A stretch of DNA of 64,000 bases from Bisporella sp. PMI_857 (Eukaryota > Ascomycota > Leotiomycetes > Helotiales > Helotiaceae). Made by a program: the position numbers and the translations under genes. The notes under the pieces were generated by a model. The model had not been told where the DNA came from, ran no database searches, and was given only the letters and a program-made list of their open reading frames with translations. Shown here piece by piece: positions 9,884 through 22,199 of the stretch (its first letter is position 1; every line of letters begins with the position of its first letter). The stretch covers positions 496,001 through 560,000 of the forward strand of contig JAJSPD010000008.1 in assembly GCA_021307315.1 (NCBI GenBank), read 5' to 3'.

Positions 9884-12786
9884 GGTTGAGGATGGCACAG
9901 GAAGGCAAGATATATGGAAGATATATGTTTCACGTATCTGCACACAAGGATTCCGAGCCTCTTTTATGCTTCAGCGAAAGGTGCTTGAAATCACCTTGGA
10001 CGATGCATTATATTTGCTGTTGCTGTTGCTGCTGTGGTGGCGGTGATGATTGAAGGTAAGTCGAGATCAAGTAAGGGAGAGTTGAGAGAGCCACCAAGGC
10101 ATGTGGCTGGTGGTACATACACTAAGTACCGTAATAAAAGAGAGAGCGTGTTGGTTTCGGTTGTAGACGAAAGCCTAAGTATAAGAAATAAACCTTCAGG
10201 CTGAATGCGGCGTTGCCGAACACTAAGCCGAGTAGATGCCCACCTGCCGGTCAAATTTCAACCAGGCTAAATGTTTTAAAGAGCGCTAGCTCGCGTTCGT
10301 ATTTTCATGATTTCTTTGAACGGGGGGTTATGGGTTTGTTCGGGTTGAGGGGGAGCAGCGGGAACCAACAAAAAAAAAAGGTTAAAGATGCATGGAACTT
10401 CATCCTGTTTCAAGCATTTTCCATGTACAGTACGCAACCCCCTTCTCTCCTCATTCAGGAGGTTTTTTTGGTGTCGGTGACCCTATTTGATCTTGGGTAA
10501 GGCCGTTTCAGGATATAGCCTGCCTGGTGCCCCCGTTCTGACTTGGAGCAAACAAGCTTAGACCTTGCATTTTCTTTGACCTGTTAAGCAACAACAGCAA
10601 AACAACTCCACCATCCTCATATTTCCTTAGAGTTTAAAATGATGCCATCTCCTCTTGAAAATGTCTCAGTGCTCGATATGCAACAGACCTGCCAGATTAG
10701 ACGGGATCCTGCTGCTGATTGGTTGAGGACCACTACTAGATCTTGGGTCTGGAAGTCAGGAAACGGCGGTATGAGGGCAGCTTTGTTTAGCAGGCAACGG
10801 AACATCGGAAAGCCAGAGAGTATACGCACTAGAGTCGCGGGGAAGTGGGATGCTGCCGGTTGCGATATGCAACAGCAGCAAGAATCAAAGATTATGGGCA
10901 ATGATTGGGGAGTGCAAAAAAAGAGTGAGCGGATGAGGGTACCGGCACGGCAAAGTGAGAGAAGACTTATTTCCACCCAAGTAATCCCCCAAGAAATTTT
11001 AGCAACATAGATCATCTCACACTATGTACTATATGACTTTGCAGAGCTTCTTTGTTGCTTCTAGTAGAAATGCCTATTCATTATACTGGAAATCACTGCA
11101 AAGCCTCAAACATGAGAGAATGCTCTTCTTCTCCTTCTTCTCAATAACACATGCGTGCTTGAAAACAGGGAAATCAGCTTGTGATAATAGATGCGCAACA
11201 AAAACTCTTCCCTCGCACTCTTCGCACCAATGGCACAAGCACCCATTTTTCATGCGTAGAGGCTCAAACACATGTAACGCTCGTGAGATCACAAGCAAGA
11301 AAAAAAAGATTTCCCTGGAACCACGACCCAAAAAACACCTAGGTGAAAAGCATCCGCTAGGGGGAAACCTTACAATAACGTGATGTAAATGCAACCCAAA
11401 CCTCCGGAACCGACCTCGTCTAGCGCGCCAGCGGCCACGTGTAACAGCTGCATTGAGATGCTGTAAATAAAGCCGATCTGGGGCTCGAGCATGCATATCA
11501 GACTTCACCCGAGCCAATCAGCAGGACGCCATATCGAGTCCGCAAACAGCGCGAGAGGGAGCTTATTGCTTTTTGCATCGCCAAGAGGGGAAAAAGGGGG
11601 CTGGCCAAAAAAAAAAAAGGCAGAGAAAAGTCTAGAAGTTCCACTTATAGGGCATACGAAATGCAACAAAGTCTTTTTTTTCCCTCTACCCAATCTGAGC
11701 ATGGCTGCGTTGGGTTGATCCACAAAGTGGTGCGCTGAATTAGAAATGTTGGGAGGGGGGGGATTGATCGAGGTGGACGAGCTAAGGCGGGAAGCCGCTC
11801 TGTGTCACATCCCATCGATGTGCAGCAAAGATCCAAGAGCAAGTTGCTATTGGAGGTGACTGAGGGAAGGACACGCCATCCGTATTTGTCTCGAATTGTG
11901 CAGGTCTAGGGCATGTCTAGACTTGACTTGGGGGGAGCGATTTGAGCCTGACGGGCAGCCGAAAGTCTCTGGAACACAAGATTGAACCCTCTGACCGTTT
12001 GCTGCTTCTGCTGCCATGATCTATCTTACCAGGGATGATGATCATGATAACACCACGTCGGTTTGCTCATGGCGACAAGTTTCTCCTTTTCCTTTCGCTT
12101 AATTGCCTTAGTTGGGCATGTTGACATCCAGTTCGGCATGTTTCCAGATCTGTTGAACATTCGAAAGGTCAATGAATCAGCTACCTTGCCCTGCGTACAG
12201 ATTGCTCGTTGAAAAATCGGAATCATGAGAGGTCAATCACTCAAAGGTCGCTCTCTCATGACCAGAGTCCCTTCCTCTTTTACAAGGAGAAGATAACGCA
12301 ACCTTCTCATTGCAGCTTTCGACAAAGTTTCATCAACAATATCTGCTTCAAAGACAAACACTACCATCATATTGTATCCCAACCGTATCTACATAAAAGT
12401 TCATGGCTTCTCGCTCCTCAACACAACACGAAGGAGATGCTGGAGCCTCTACCATGAGTGGAAGCCTCTTAACTCCACCACCGCCATGCATATGCAGTAC
12501 TCAGATATCAGACCCAGAAACCCATACAGCAGATCATATGTAGCCATTTTACTTTTCATATCTAAAGGAGTAAGCTGATTTTGATGGTTATTAGTTGCTA
12601 GACTGATGCCGCGTACGCACGCGGCGTGGTGTCTTGCCTGCATAGTGCAGGCGGTTCGAAGTTCTAAAATGGCCCGACGGGCTAATTCCAGAAAACAGTA
12701 CACAATACAGGACGGAGGAACCTAATTTTTCATGTCCCATACGTAGAAGCGTCAATAAGTGGGCTTTCGCTGACTATCGAGCCGAG
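9884..12786. other. long intergenic stretch, no recognised gene
   Basis: About 2.9 kb with poly-A, poly-G and CT-rich tracts, including a G run near 11755-11762. Open frames exist on both strands around 10.6-11.7 kb, but they overlap each other and look like composition artefacts. Confidence 0.4.
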
Positions 12787-13582
12787 ATGTTGGAGTTGAT
12801 GCCTTTCTTGATATACACCGACATTGGCGATGCCCGGAAAGCTTACAGGCATCCAACGGTTCAGATTGCTGACCATGCTTATCACAGTCCACGAGGTTCA
12901 TTACCATTTCAAGCCCGACGACTCACATGCCATGCATGTTTTGCTTCCCCATCTTCCTGGACGCAACCCACAGATTTTCTTCAACGATAAGTACGAAGTA
13001 CTTCAATCTGATATGACCGCTGCACATAGGCAGAGAGCTTTGCACCTCCGACATGTTCGTAGTCGTCCGCCTCTGAATTTTCAAATAGAGAAATTTGAAC
13101 CCGGTGGCGCTATACTCTAGAGAAAGGGCATTGGAAAATCATACAATGGGATATGCGGTTTTCGCTCGTCCAATTAAGGACCAAGGAGGCTTCAAGCATT
13201 ATAAGGTGTTGGAAATTTGTTGGTATTCCGGCGGAAGGTGCATCTCCACCTGGTCGAATTAATCCGAAGAAAGTATCTCAGAACCTGTCATACATCGAAT
13301 CTGCTTTGCAAGAACACGGGATCCAGCAATTACTCAGGCCGGATGTTGCCAGTACAGCGGCAGATATTTGGCTAGCAGCAGATCACAAGGGACTTGACGC
13401 TGCCTTGAGAATAAAACATGAATGTACCAATACTGGAGAAGACAATTGAGAAGAGCTCACCTTTACGAAATCGGCTGTCCTCATGGAAGAGCTACCGGTC
13501 ATAGCACGGACAGCGGCAGAGGTTGAAGATATAAATGATCCATATAGTGGGAGGTCTCTAGAGAGGACTGGGAATCTGCAAT
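12787..13582 (+). pseudogene. possible degenerate or mis-assembled gene
   Basis: Several protein-like segments follow one another in different frames: one near 12880-13120 (containing HYHFKPDD and LPHLPGRNPQ), one at 13153-13449 (containing GIPAEGASPPGR), and a third running to a TAG near 13582 (ending LERTGNLQ). They could be one acetyltransferase-sized protein broken by indels or splicing. I see no diagnostic motif, so the product is unknown. Confidence 0.25.
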
Positions 13583-14786
13583 AGCTGCAGCAAGAAAGAA
13601 ATGAAGTAAGTAGTGTTTCTGAATTGCCGAAATCTTCTTATTTCAATGGACAATAACAAGCGTGTGGCATCTGAGAAAGGCCACCAGTAAACGAACACTA
13701 TAAACTACAAGCTCCGTAAGAAAAAAGCTGACCACTTCATGTAGAAGTATAACGGGGCTCGTGCGATGGGCCAATATATTCTGGCCAAGCCTCCAGACAC
13801 CGCAAGGTCAGGAGATTAACCTGGGCCATACGCTTACAGGAATCGAAGATGAGATTTCTGTGGGAGTATGCGGGTTCTGTAAGGCGGAGCGCGGAGATGG
13901 AGGCGGAGGAGGACACAGTAATTGGGATTGCTGGGTTGACGAGCGGCCATATGAGCGATAGGGTTTCGTAAGAATCAAAGCTAGTATTGCCTCAATGACA
14001 ACACTATTCTTAGGCTTGGTATTAAAGATATGGGCTGGCCATTATTTGCTTCTCAGAAATGTGCGAGCTGAAGGTACCAAGTACCGCCTTGAGTGCAGGC
14101 GTAACGGTTTTGTTAGATCTAGACATATTGGAGGTTGACTGCCGGAAGCACAAAAATCCGCAGGTAAGCCAGATACGACGGTGCAATTTCTAGAAAAGTT
14201 CCAAGCTCAGCATTTTTTTCCCCCCAAGGAAGCAGAGATGACCTCTATCTCGGTACCCCGACCACACGCGTTCTAAACCTGCGAGTATTCTCTTCGATGC
14301 TAGCAACGGCAGACTGAAACCATCGTATCATGGCGATCATACCTCCTCCTTCCCTCCTCTCTACCCCTCTCCACCACCCTCTTTCTCATATAATGGTTGC
14401 CAAAACAGTAGACGCGGACGTGCCATGTATACGCAGCGGTCTGCTGACAACCGTCTATTCTGATTCCTGATAGCGTGTGTGCAACGGTCTGTGCTCTAGC
14501 TAGTGATTGCGATGGGTGGTCTACTTGGGGTTTGGACGATTCTTTTGTTTACCTGAGGGGAACTCCGAAGTTCCGTTTCTTGATGCGCGCGTTTGCTGCT
14601 GTTGTGGGATTTAAGGGGGGGGGGGGGGGGGGGGGAAGTAGAGGGGAAAGTGGAGAGTCTTAGTACTGTACTGGCATTTCTGGGCATTTCGTGGTAATGG
14701 AATGACGAAGGATAAGGGGGAGAGAGAGGTTATTATATTCGGGTATCTCATTTTCGTGTATCCAATGCAATCAAATGTCGCTAAGT
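13583..14786. other. intergenic, contains a long poly-G tract
   Basis: No supported gene. Pyrimidine-rich near 14350-14390, and holds the 21-base G run at 14615-14635. Its right end adjoins the 3' end of the MFS gene. Confidence 0.4.
14615..14635 (+). repeat. poly-G homopolymer, 21 bases
   Basis: An uninterrupted run of 21 G. Runs this long are rare outside slippage-prone sites and are prone to length error in sequencing. Confidence 0.9.
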
Positions 14787-16634
14787 TCAAGGCTGCACCG
14801 TCAGGCCAGCCGCATGCCGTCGAGCAGCCTCCTTGTCGGCCTCGACTCTCCTTAGTTGAATCTCCTTGTCCCTACCGAATAGTCCCAAAGCCATGGGCAG
14901 CGGGAAGGCAACCATGGCTAACACTGCTTGGAAGATCAACGCCCGGTAGTAGTTTCCCGGAGGTCTCTTGGTCCCGTCGTCAGCGGTGCCGTCGTTTATG
15001 CCGCCATCTCGTAACGCGTCAGAAATCACGATGAACAGTCCTCCAAGGAGCTGCCCGCCAACCCAGCAGATGGTGCTCGTTACTTCCGGGGAGAGGGATG
15101 CGTGATCTCGATGATGTACTCTAGGGTCACGGGCATCAGACTGAAGGATGCTGCGCCGAGGACTGATAGGATAACGTAGATGGCCGCTAGAGTTCTGGTG
15201 GCCGGCGCAAAAGTGAATGCTAAGTAACACAATGCGATAAGAGGCACGCAGATCTTGATGGTGAGGAGCTGTGCTTTCGTTCTGTCGATAATGGGCGAGG
15301 CGACCGCGGCTGTAACCAAGCCTACGACAATGAGCAAGGCACCTCCGATTCCAGCTTGTGTCTCGTCGAAACCATATGGTGCGAGCATTCCGTTGATCAG
15401 GGTAGAAATGCTGTTGAACAGTCCAACGTACACGGTAAATGGGATCATGATCATATAGAACTCTGGCGAGCTGAAGAGGACTTTGAGAGATGGTATAATT
15501 GGCTGCTTAGGGACCTCACTCGAAGCAGCTGCAGGGCTCGGGGGCTCTTTGGGAATAAAAAAGGAGGGCAGTGCTGCTACAGTTGCCTACAAAATGTCAG
15601 TACAAAAACAGATGCGAGTGAGGGATTAATGGGGACGAACAATAATGGAGACATATAACACCATATTGGGAATTTGGTCAACATCGCCATCCCCAGCCCA
15701 TTCCGGGTTAATAAGCTGAGCCAAAGCACCCCCCAACGGGTTAGCTAAACTCATCAGCGCCGTAGCACCAACTCTTCCGCGATTAGTGAACCACAAATCC
15801 GAGTATCTCGTGGGAGCTGCGAGCACAAAGGGCTGCGCGAAACCGATCAGGATCTGGCCAAACATGACAGCTCCATATTTGGGCCCTGCTTTTGTGCCTG
15901 CATATCTGATCCAGTTCCCAACCAATATGAACCCAGCTGCTACCATAATAGACAGTTTCGGGCCGCCTTTATGCAGGACCAAGATTACCAGCGGCGAGAC
16001 GGCCACAAAGGCAAAGAGGAAACCGGTACTGAGCCAGTTGATGGCAGATACCGAGACGCCATAGAACCGAGCAGACGTAGTCGAGTTTGCAGAAAATGTA
16101 AGCCACTGGAGATATTGTTAGCAGTCGCGGAGAGGCTTCGATTCGAGAAATACTTACGTCCCAGCTCACGACTATATTCAGCAGAACTAGCTGTATCAAG
16201 CCAAACCACCTCCTCTTGTACACCTTGTATTCCTTCACCGAAACCCACGTTCTGGTTCCAAAGCCGTCCGTCGAGGCTGTCGGCGTATGCGTATATCGCC
16301 GGGGTTGGCCATCGTCCAATAACTCTTCGTCGCTCCTTACAGCCTGCAAGGCTTCGACTTCGCCGATGCCGTCCGGTCCATCTCCGCTCCCATTGCTTTC
16401 CATGGCCTTCAGATCACCCTTTGAACCTTTGCCAGATCTAGCGTTCTCCTGAACGGTCGAGGATCCGTTTCCCTTAGTCATCCGCTTCATCTTTAACGGG
16501 CGCATTATCGTCCAGCCAGGCACGGTTTCTTCAGAAATCTCCTTCTCTCTTCCAAACAGGCCTTGTTTCCCCGTGGATTTCGTGGGCGAAACTTTTGTCT
16601 CCTTCGAGAGGGCATCATGGCCTTGCGCGGCCAT
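14787..16634 (-). CDS. MFS transporter, FLVCR/MFSD7 (SLC49)-like
   Basis: Predicted multi-pass membrane transporter. Exon 1 (16634-16158) encodes a polar cytoplasmic N-terminus of about 135 residues, then the family-typical [18 protein letters not shown] entry into TM1. Intron 1 is 16157-16106 and intron 2 is 15640-15587, both phase 0. Exon 2 contains [20 protein letters not shown] and [10 protein letters not shown], segments characteristic of the FLVCR-like branch; animal members move haem, choline or other small solutes, and the fungal substrate is unknown. Exon 3 holds the second membrane bundle. The frame is lost once near 15091-15097, after [10 protein letters not shown], and resumes as [18 protein letters not shown], matching a single missing base. 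The C-terminus ends AAGLTVQP. It is followed head-to-tail on the same strand by QCR6 upstream. Confidence 0.8.
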
Positions 16635-17336
16635 AATGAATGGCTTGTATAGCTGGCCTATACCCTGGCACGGGAATTGTCGCCAAGTAGCAGCCCTACG
16701 CCAAACCTAGCTACTACTGTAAGAAATGATTTCCACACCCTGGAGGTCTGACAAGAGTTTACGATCAGGGCTACGATTGGGCGCACCGTGAGGAGAGGCC
16801 TATGAGAATATATGTATATATATATATACAGCATTTGCGCAGTCCACAAAGAGGGGAGAGGGGAATTGGAGGACCCGTTTGTAGATTACGATAAGAGGAG
16901 GTCCAAGAACCTCGGGTAGGGCTCGTTTGGGCTGTTGGGTTGCAGGACACCTGATCAAAACCATACAGCCCCTGGCATTCAGTTAATTTCTCAGTATTGT
17001 TACCATGGCGTTTACACTTCGGGACACCGCGATGCGCTACGCTGCCAAGATGAAAATATCAGGACATTCATTACTGTAGTCTCTCCATGCGCCGCCGCCT
17101 CAGCGTCGCAATATATCGTAAGGATTTATTTTCACAGTGCGCTCGCTTATGGAACTCCAAAAAATTCGAGGTTCATTCTATGGCTTTTCATATACTACAT
17201 GCAGTAAAAAAATGCTTATGCGGTAATACAAAAACAAGGGTGTAGGGATATGTTCTGTACAAGAGGTGTTCTGATGCTCCCTTTCATTATCATCTAGTTG
17301 TCGTTCTTGAAATCTGGTTGCTATTCGACAATGAGA
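16635..17336. other. intergenic, MFS promoter and QCR6 3' flank
   Basis: No gene seen. A TA-rich microsatellite lies at about 16808-16829, roughly 180 bases upstream of the MFS start. Confidence 0.5.
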
Positions 17337-18395
17337 TTACTTTAAAGCTGACCAGAGTTTTGGTGCTGCACAGGCGGTCGCGCAGTGTGCCAGGTGGAAG
17401 ACTAGAAGTTCCATTAGATACAATTACAAGGTAAAATGTCTCGCAGAAGTACTTACACTCCTCGACACAGTCCTCATGTGGCGCTTTGTCATCAGAGTCC
17501 GATGCGCCAGTAACGCGCTCCACGCACTCATCGAAGTGATGCTTAGCAGGGTGGCACTCCTTGGATTCCTTGCACTCTATTTTCTTGTTAGCCATAGATC
17601 AACAATAAGCACTCTCGGATAGATAGCTAGAATAGCTTCAAAAGCGCATGTAGGTCCATTCTATGCGTTAAGAAGGGTTGAACACAGCAGTATATATATT
17701 ACCAAAGATCGCAGATTTTCAATGCTCAAGATTACGCACATGGCATTAAGATAGTTATGCCACTAAGCAAACTTCTGATATCCGGAAAGACATAGGACCG
17801 AGCCATATACCGTCCGTTTCCCAACGTAGGCATCAGGTATACCTTTCTCTTGCAAGTCGGAATACTCTTTTTTGATGTATACATAATATAGCGACTTACC
17901 CTCTTCGAATTTCTCCTTGGGATCTTCTAACTCTGCTTCCTCTTCCTCCTCCTCCTCGTTTTCATCCTCCTTATCCTCTCCATCATCTTTGGAATCCTCT
18001 TCCTCTGCATCATCATCTTTGCCCTTCTTATCGGGTGTAGGCTTAGAATCGTCCTGCAAAAAGAAAAAGATCAATTAGCTTCTCCGTCTTCGGAAATCGT
18101 CTGCGAAGCTCAAAAACTATGTTCAGGCAAGCCATGTTGTCATACAGTCAAGGGCAAATTTCCCACCCAGCCCATCTATCGCTAGGCTAGTTTGTCTCAT
18201 CCGCAGCTTGCAAAATCTGCTGTGAAAACGCTCAAGGAGGAATCAAGAACTTACAATAGACTCTCCCTCACCTCCGACATCCTTTTGTGCAGGAGTTTCC
18301 GTTGTGCTGGTACCGCCTTGGACGGCCTCAGCCTCTACCTGACTCCATGGCGTAGCAGCGGAGACTAAATCGCTCAGGCTGTCGAAGAAACCCAT
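17337..18395 (-). CDS. QCR6: ubiquinol-cytochrome c reductase hinge protein (complex III subunit 6)
   Basis: Acidic hinge subunit of mitochondrial complex III, on the intermembrane-space side, helping cytochrome c1 interact with cytochrome c. Four exons rebuild an uninterrupted protein of about 159 residues: 18395-18255, 18053-17900, 17576-17457 and 17401-17337. Introns are 201, 323 and 55 bases with GTAAG donors; the second has a CTAAC branch point eight bases before its AG. The protein starts MGFFDSLSDL, has a long Asp/Glu-rich middle, then the conserved Cys/His part EECKESKECHPAKHHFDEC and a terminal segment with FFHLAHCATACAAPKLW. The paired Cys are those that form disulfides in the family. 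No frame damage, unlike many neighbours. Confidence 0.88.
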
Positions 18396-18995
18396 CTTCG
18401 TCAATGGTCAATTGAGGTGATTGCTCAATGGATGCGCGTTGTTGCGTTGATGGAAGGTGAAGAGTTGGTGTTTCGTTCGATTTCTCGGAACTTTCAGGCG
18501 AGCTTGCAATTGCCGGCTAATGATTGGACGAGAGCTTTGAGTCACATGATAAATATTCATCTTGCTAAGTTTGGCAACGGAGAATGCTCGAAGTTATGTG
18601 CCATCTATGTTTTCTATATGGCTTGTAATTAAGGCATTGTTCAAGAATTCCTGTCATAGATTTCACATGCGGCAGGAGTTTTCAGGACAGGCACTAAATA
18701 ACTCCAAGTCAGACTTTCCAATATATGTGGAATAGAATGATATTTGTCTATCGAGACATGTGCACTTTGTGCCAAAGAAGTTTGTAGTACATGCTTATCA
18801 CTTAAGAGAATGAGTAGATACTTCATTCCAGTCCAAGCTCATACAAAGTCTCTCTGAAAACAACGCCAAAGCTCATGATGGAAGACCTGAATGCCACAAC
18901 GCTTTGCAGTATTCCCTAAAGTCCAGTCGTAGAATTCTTATCGTCAATTCGTGCAATCGTTACTTTCTCCTTCCCTAACCTTCACGCTACTGCCT
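18396..18995. other. intergenic, QCR6 promoter
   Basis: 600 bases between two same-strand genes; no gene recognised. The QCR6 promoter should lie just right of 18395. Confidence 0.5.
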
Positions 18996-19937
18996 CTAAC
19001 TCAACCTTCGATCCAGGGCCTGTGCCTGAGTCTCTTCGTATCCTGGCGGAGGACCATCTGGAGGCGGAACCTGGTTGACAGGTACCGAAGGTGTGTCGTT
19101 GTCAGCTCTTGCTAAAGGAGGCTCCGTCGGCCGCATAGGCCTGGGGCTATGTATAACAGGTTCGTCTGCGTTCACCTCTCTTCTCCCATCCTGGGATGGC
19201 TCATATGCTGGGAGTTGTTCTAGATGGACATTCCTGAGATCTGGGCCTGCTGCCCCATTCTCTCTTGCCATTGTGTAAACCTGGTGCAATCGCTCCTTTA
19301 TTTCTTCAAACTTCGCGTGGAAATCAAAAGCACCGCCCTCCTTGAAAGTGAGTCGTAGTTCTACGGCGCTATGGGCTGGAGGTATGCCACCATCAGCTAC
19401 GGGCTTGCATACTGCCGTCCAGTAATTCGCGCCAAAAAAAGGTGCGCGCACATGTGTGTCTTGTAAGTTGAGTATGGGAGATGAAAAAGACTGGAGTTCT
19501 GTTGTTGGGTTGCTTGGGAGGAACACAATCTGAGGGAATGTTTAGCAGATATCCAAACGTTCTAGATTATGGGACTTTTCTTACCCTCTGGTTTGTGATA
19601 TAGACCACACCAGCATCGTGCTTGACTGTGAAGGGTTGTGCTGCAGCTCCAGGGTAATTGTTCGGCGTTGTGATTTGTAAACTTGTTCGAGGAGGAGAGG
19701 TGTAAAGAATTCGTTCATTTGGCAACTTGACAAACCCTTCCGTCTCAGGACTGGTCATTACCCAGCTATCACGCTTTAGCTTCTCCTCGGCCAGCCGCAA
19801 CGCAAAGAAGTGCTGCTCTTGATGACATTGGTACATGATGAAGGAAAGTAGCAGAAGACGGTGAAGCGCCCAGCTGGTCCGGGTACTGGGGAACAAAACT
19901 ATGAAGAAGGTTCGTTCGAAACTTACTTTATCGACAT
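18996..19937 (-). CDS. WW-domain-binding protein 2-like, GRAM domain
   Basis: Predicted WBP2-family adaptor of about 241 residues. Exon 1 is tiny (19937-19927, encoding MSI and two bases of the next codon) and is joined across a 161-base intron to 19765-19585, giving the start MSINWVMTSPETEGF. A 55-base phase-0 intron (19584-19530) leads to exon 3 (19529-18996). The GRAM/PH-like domain spans roughly residues 8-150 (LPNERILYTSPP, VVYITNQRV, then IVFLPSNP and SFSSPIL). The C-terminal tail is Pro-rich and holds a PPGY motif near the end plus LPAY, both of the PPxY/LPxY type that bind WW domains. In animals the family acts as a transcriptional coactivator; the fungal role is not established. Frame fully intact. 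Confidence 0.75.
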
Positions 19938-22199
19938 TCTGAGACCCCCAGAGCGGCAGATGCTACTCTGCTACTCTAACGTACCAGCACCACGGTGGAA
20001 GTGGGGGAGTCTTTTCAGGATGTCCCTTCGCTGGATGGCCGGTTAAGGCAGCTGGGCTTGGATGCGGTATCTAATGCAAGACGGGAACAAGGGGATGCTT
20101 TTTCACCAACCGCGAATCGAAGCAGGGAAATCGAAATGAGCACGGTGGGATGAGCCAGGTCGATTTGAGTTAGGTATTCCCTCGGGAGAGCTCGGATCAC
20201 CCCCGAAAGAGGTATTACCCTTTTTTTTTCGCTTTTGAAGATACAATAAAGAAAGAGGACAAGAGAGGGTAGAGAGGCAGAGAGAGTGGGGGGGGGGGTT
20301 GTTTCTGGTAGAAACTTCCTTGGGAATCAATAATGTTGACAGAAATATGGGAGATTTTTACGGGGTACTGAGTAAGGTAAGGTTACAAGCGGGAGGGGCG
20401 CTTGATATTCAGTGCAAGGCAAGGAAGAGCCATGGAAGGCAAAGGAGCCAGCAGAGCGGCAGCCGCATCAGTATGACGAATCAACCTTTTGCATTGAGCT
20501 GTGGTTGCAAATGCCGCTACAATAATAATAGTCACCTGTCTGATTTGACCATGTTTTATAATGGCTTCTCACTCTTATGCCAATGCCTTATAGCCACTTT
20601 TTATATCACTCAACAACCATTTCCCCGCTCGGTTAGTTCAAATTTTTAATTTTTAATTTTTTAATTTTTTTGTTCTTGTTTGTTTTTTGGGGGGAGGGGA
20701 GGGAAGGGGCTTTAAGCAATACTTCCTTCATCATTCTTCCCATCAGAGCCTTTTCCCGAATGATTTACGTAGCCCTCTGCATAAGACATTCGTACGTGGG
20801 ACCCAATCACCTGCATAGATGAGCCCAGATGTTACCTAGAGCACATGTCTTTCATTTTCTGATTGTGTACCATTAGTGCGGATTTGCAGGCAAAAAATTG
20901 AGTTCGGCGCGGAGCTCGGATGCGTCTCCGCTTCGTTGATCTGTTCTTTCGATTTCAAACGATGTATCGTCCTGGACACTTATCTAATCGCGTTGAGCCT
21001 GAGCTTTGCTGCTTTGTGTGCGCCATTGACTGGAACCACTTGCAAGTGTTTCGGCTGGACTTTTTGCTTTTGCATGGTGCTACATAGCTTCACCTTCCCA
21101 GGCAAAATCTAGACCAGAAGTTCTGACCAGCTGGTTTGAATCGTCCTCATCTGCAAAGACAAACCCTTCGTTGCTTGATCCTCTTATCAAAGGATACCAT
21201 CCGATCAAATTGCATACTAGATAGGACTTGTAACCAACACATAAAATGGGTACTCGGCAAATACCGCCAGCTGCCTATAAGACCGGTACCGGCAGCGTCA
21301 TAGGTAGCGCTCATCTTAATGTCAGAGCGGTTCCAATCGTTGAAGGCTCTGGTGATGCAATATCGGTGAGGTTAATTTAGTTGATGGAACTGTTGCATTT
21401 ACGACTTTGGGGCCAGGGGCAGTACGAATGAGGCCATAGAAATGCTTGCCTTGAATTTATTGACGGCTGTAATCGAATTACGTGAAGGACGTCAAGACAC
21501 AAGGTGCCCGTATGTTTCTATATCATTGTTGTATCACCAGTATCTGTTCTTTATCGCCATCATTATCACCCACTATTGGGTGGAAAACTGCTCCTCCGAG
21601 ATAACCTGGATAGACAGGCATACCTATAATTTTTGGGGAAGACAGCCCTTCAAGCGTCAGATGTTCTCAATCATGGGAGTAATCCCGTCTATTGGCAGTT
21701 CCATTTTTACAGCATTGGAGGATGGGCTGATGAATTTCATCAGTCCATACTAACGCGCACACTTAACGGAACCAGAGGCACGAGCTCACGAAGGTATCAC
21801 CTTAGGAGTATACACATATATCGGTATTGTCAACGACACCTTTGACCACCCACTGGGCTTGGTCTAATTGTATTGAAATATCGAGCTCTGGTGGCTGAAT
21901 TTCAAGCTCTCATAATCAACTGACTCAATTGGCAATGTTTGCCATTAGGCTCGGTTCTCGGTAGAGACCTGTAAAGCGGCGGGCCCCTCAATAGCCGAGG
22001 GGCTGAACCTCTAACATCATGCGCAATATGCGGAATATGCGGCTGGAGATATGAGCTGATGCAGACAACAGAAGTATATCGCGAAATCAGATTAGATTTC
22101 ATGCCTATCAGTTGCTACCCTCGAATCTTTGGAAAGGGTTTCCACCCCGGAAACTATAAATTGTGGCTAAAGTACACTGCGATAGCCAGGTCAACTCGC
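19938..22199. other. intergenic with poly-G run and possible gene traces
   Basis: No firm gene. An 11-base G run lies at 20288-20298 and AT/T-rich sequence at 20640-20690. Fragmentary coding-like segments near 21246-21840 are listed separately. Confidence 0.4.
21246..21842 (+). pseudogene. possible degenerate coding region, product unknown
   Basis: A start-like segment (MGTRQIPPAAYKTG at 21246), a segment reading NEAIEMLALNLLTAVIELREG near 21420-21490 and a third near 21640-21740 (GSNPVYWQFHFYSIGGW) look protein-like but lie in different frames, with no clean splice sites joining them. It may be a relic upstream of the RraA-like gene. Confidence 0.2.

Noticed and set aside
10617..11723. Overlapping long open frames on both strands near 10.6-11.7 kb
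   Set aside because: They are mutually overlapping, have no splice signals or motifs, and lie in homopolymer-rich DNA; most likely chance frames.
12608..12665. Two adjacent hairpins (GCCGCG...CGCGGC and GCCTGCA-TAG-TGCAGGC) followed by GGTTCGAA, resembling a tRNA or SINE internal promoter
   Set aside because: The bases around GTTCGAA do not form a T-arm stem, there is no acceptor stem or A box at the right distance, and the whole does not fold as a cloverleaf.
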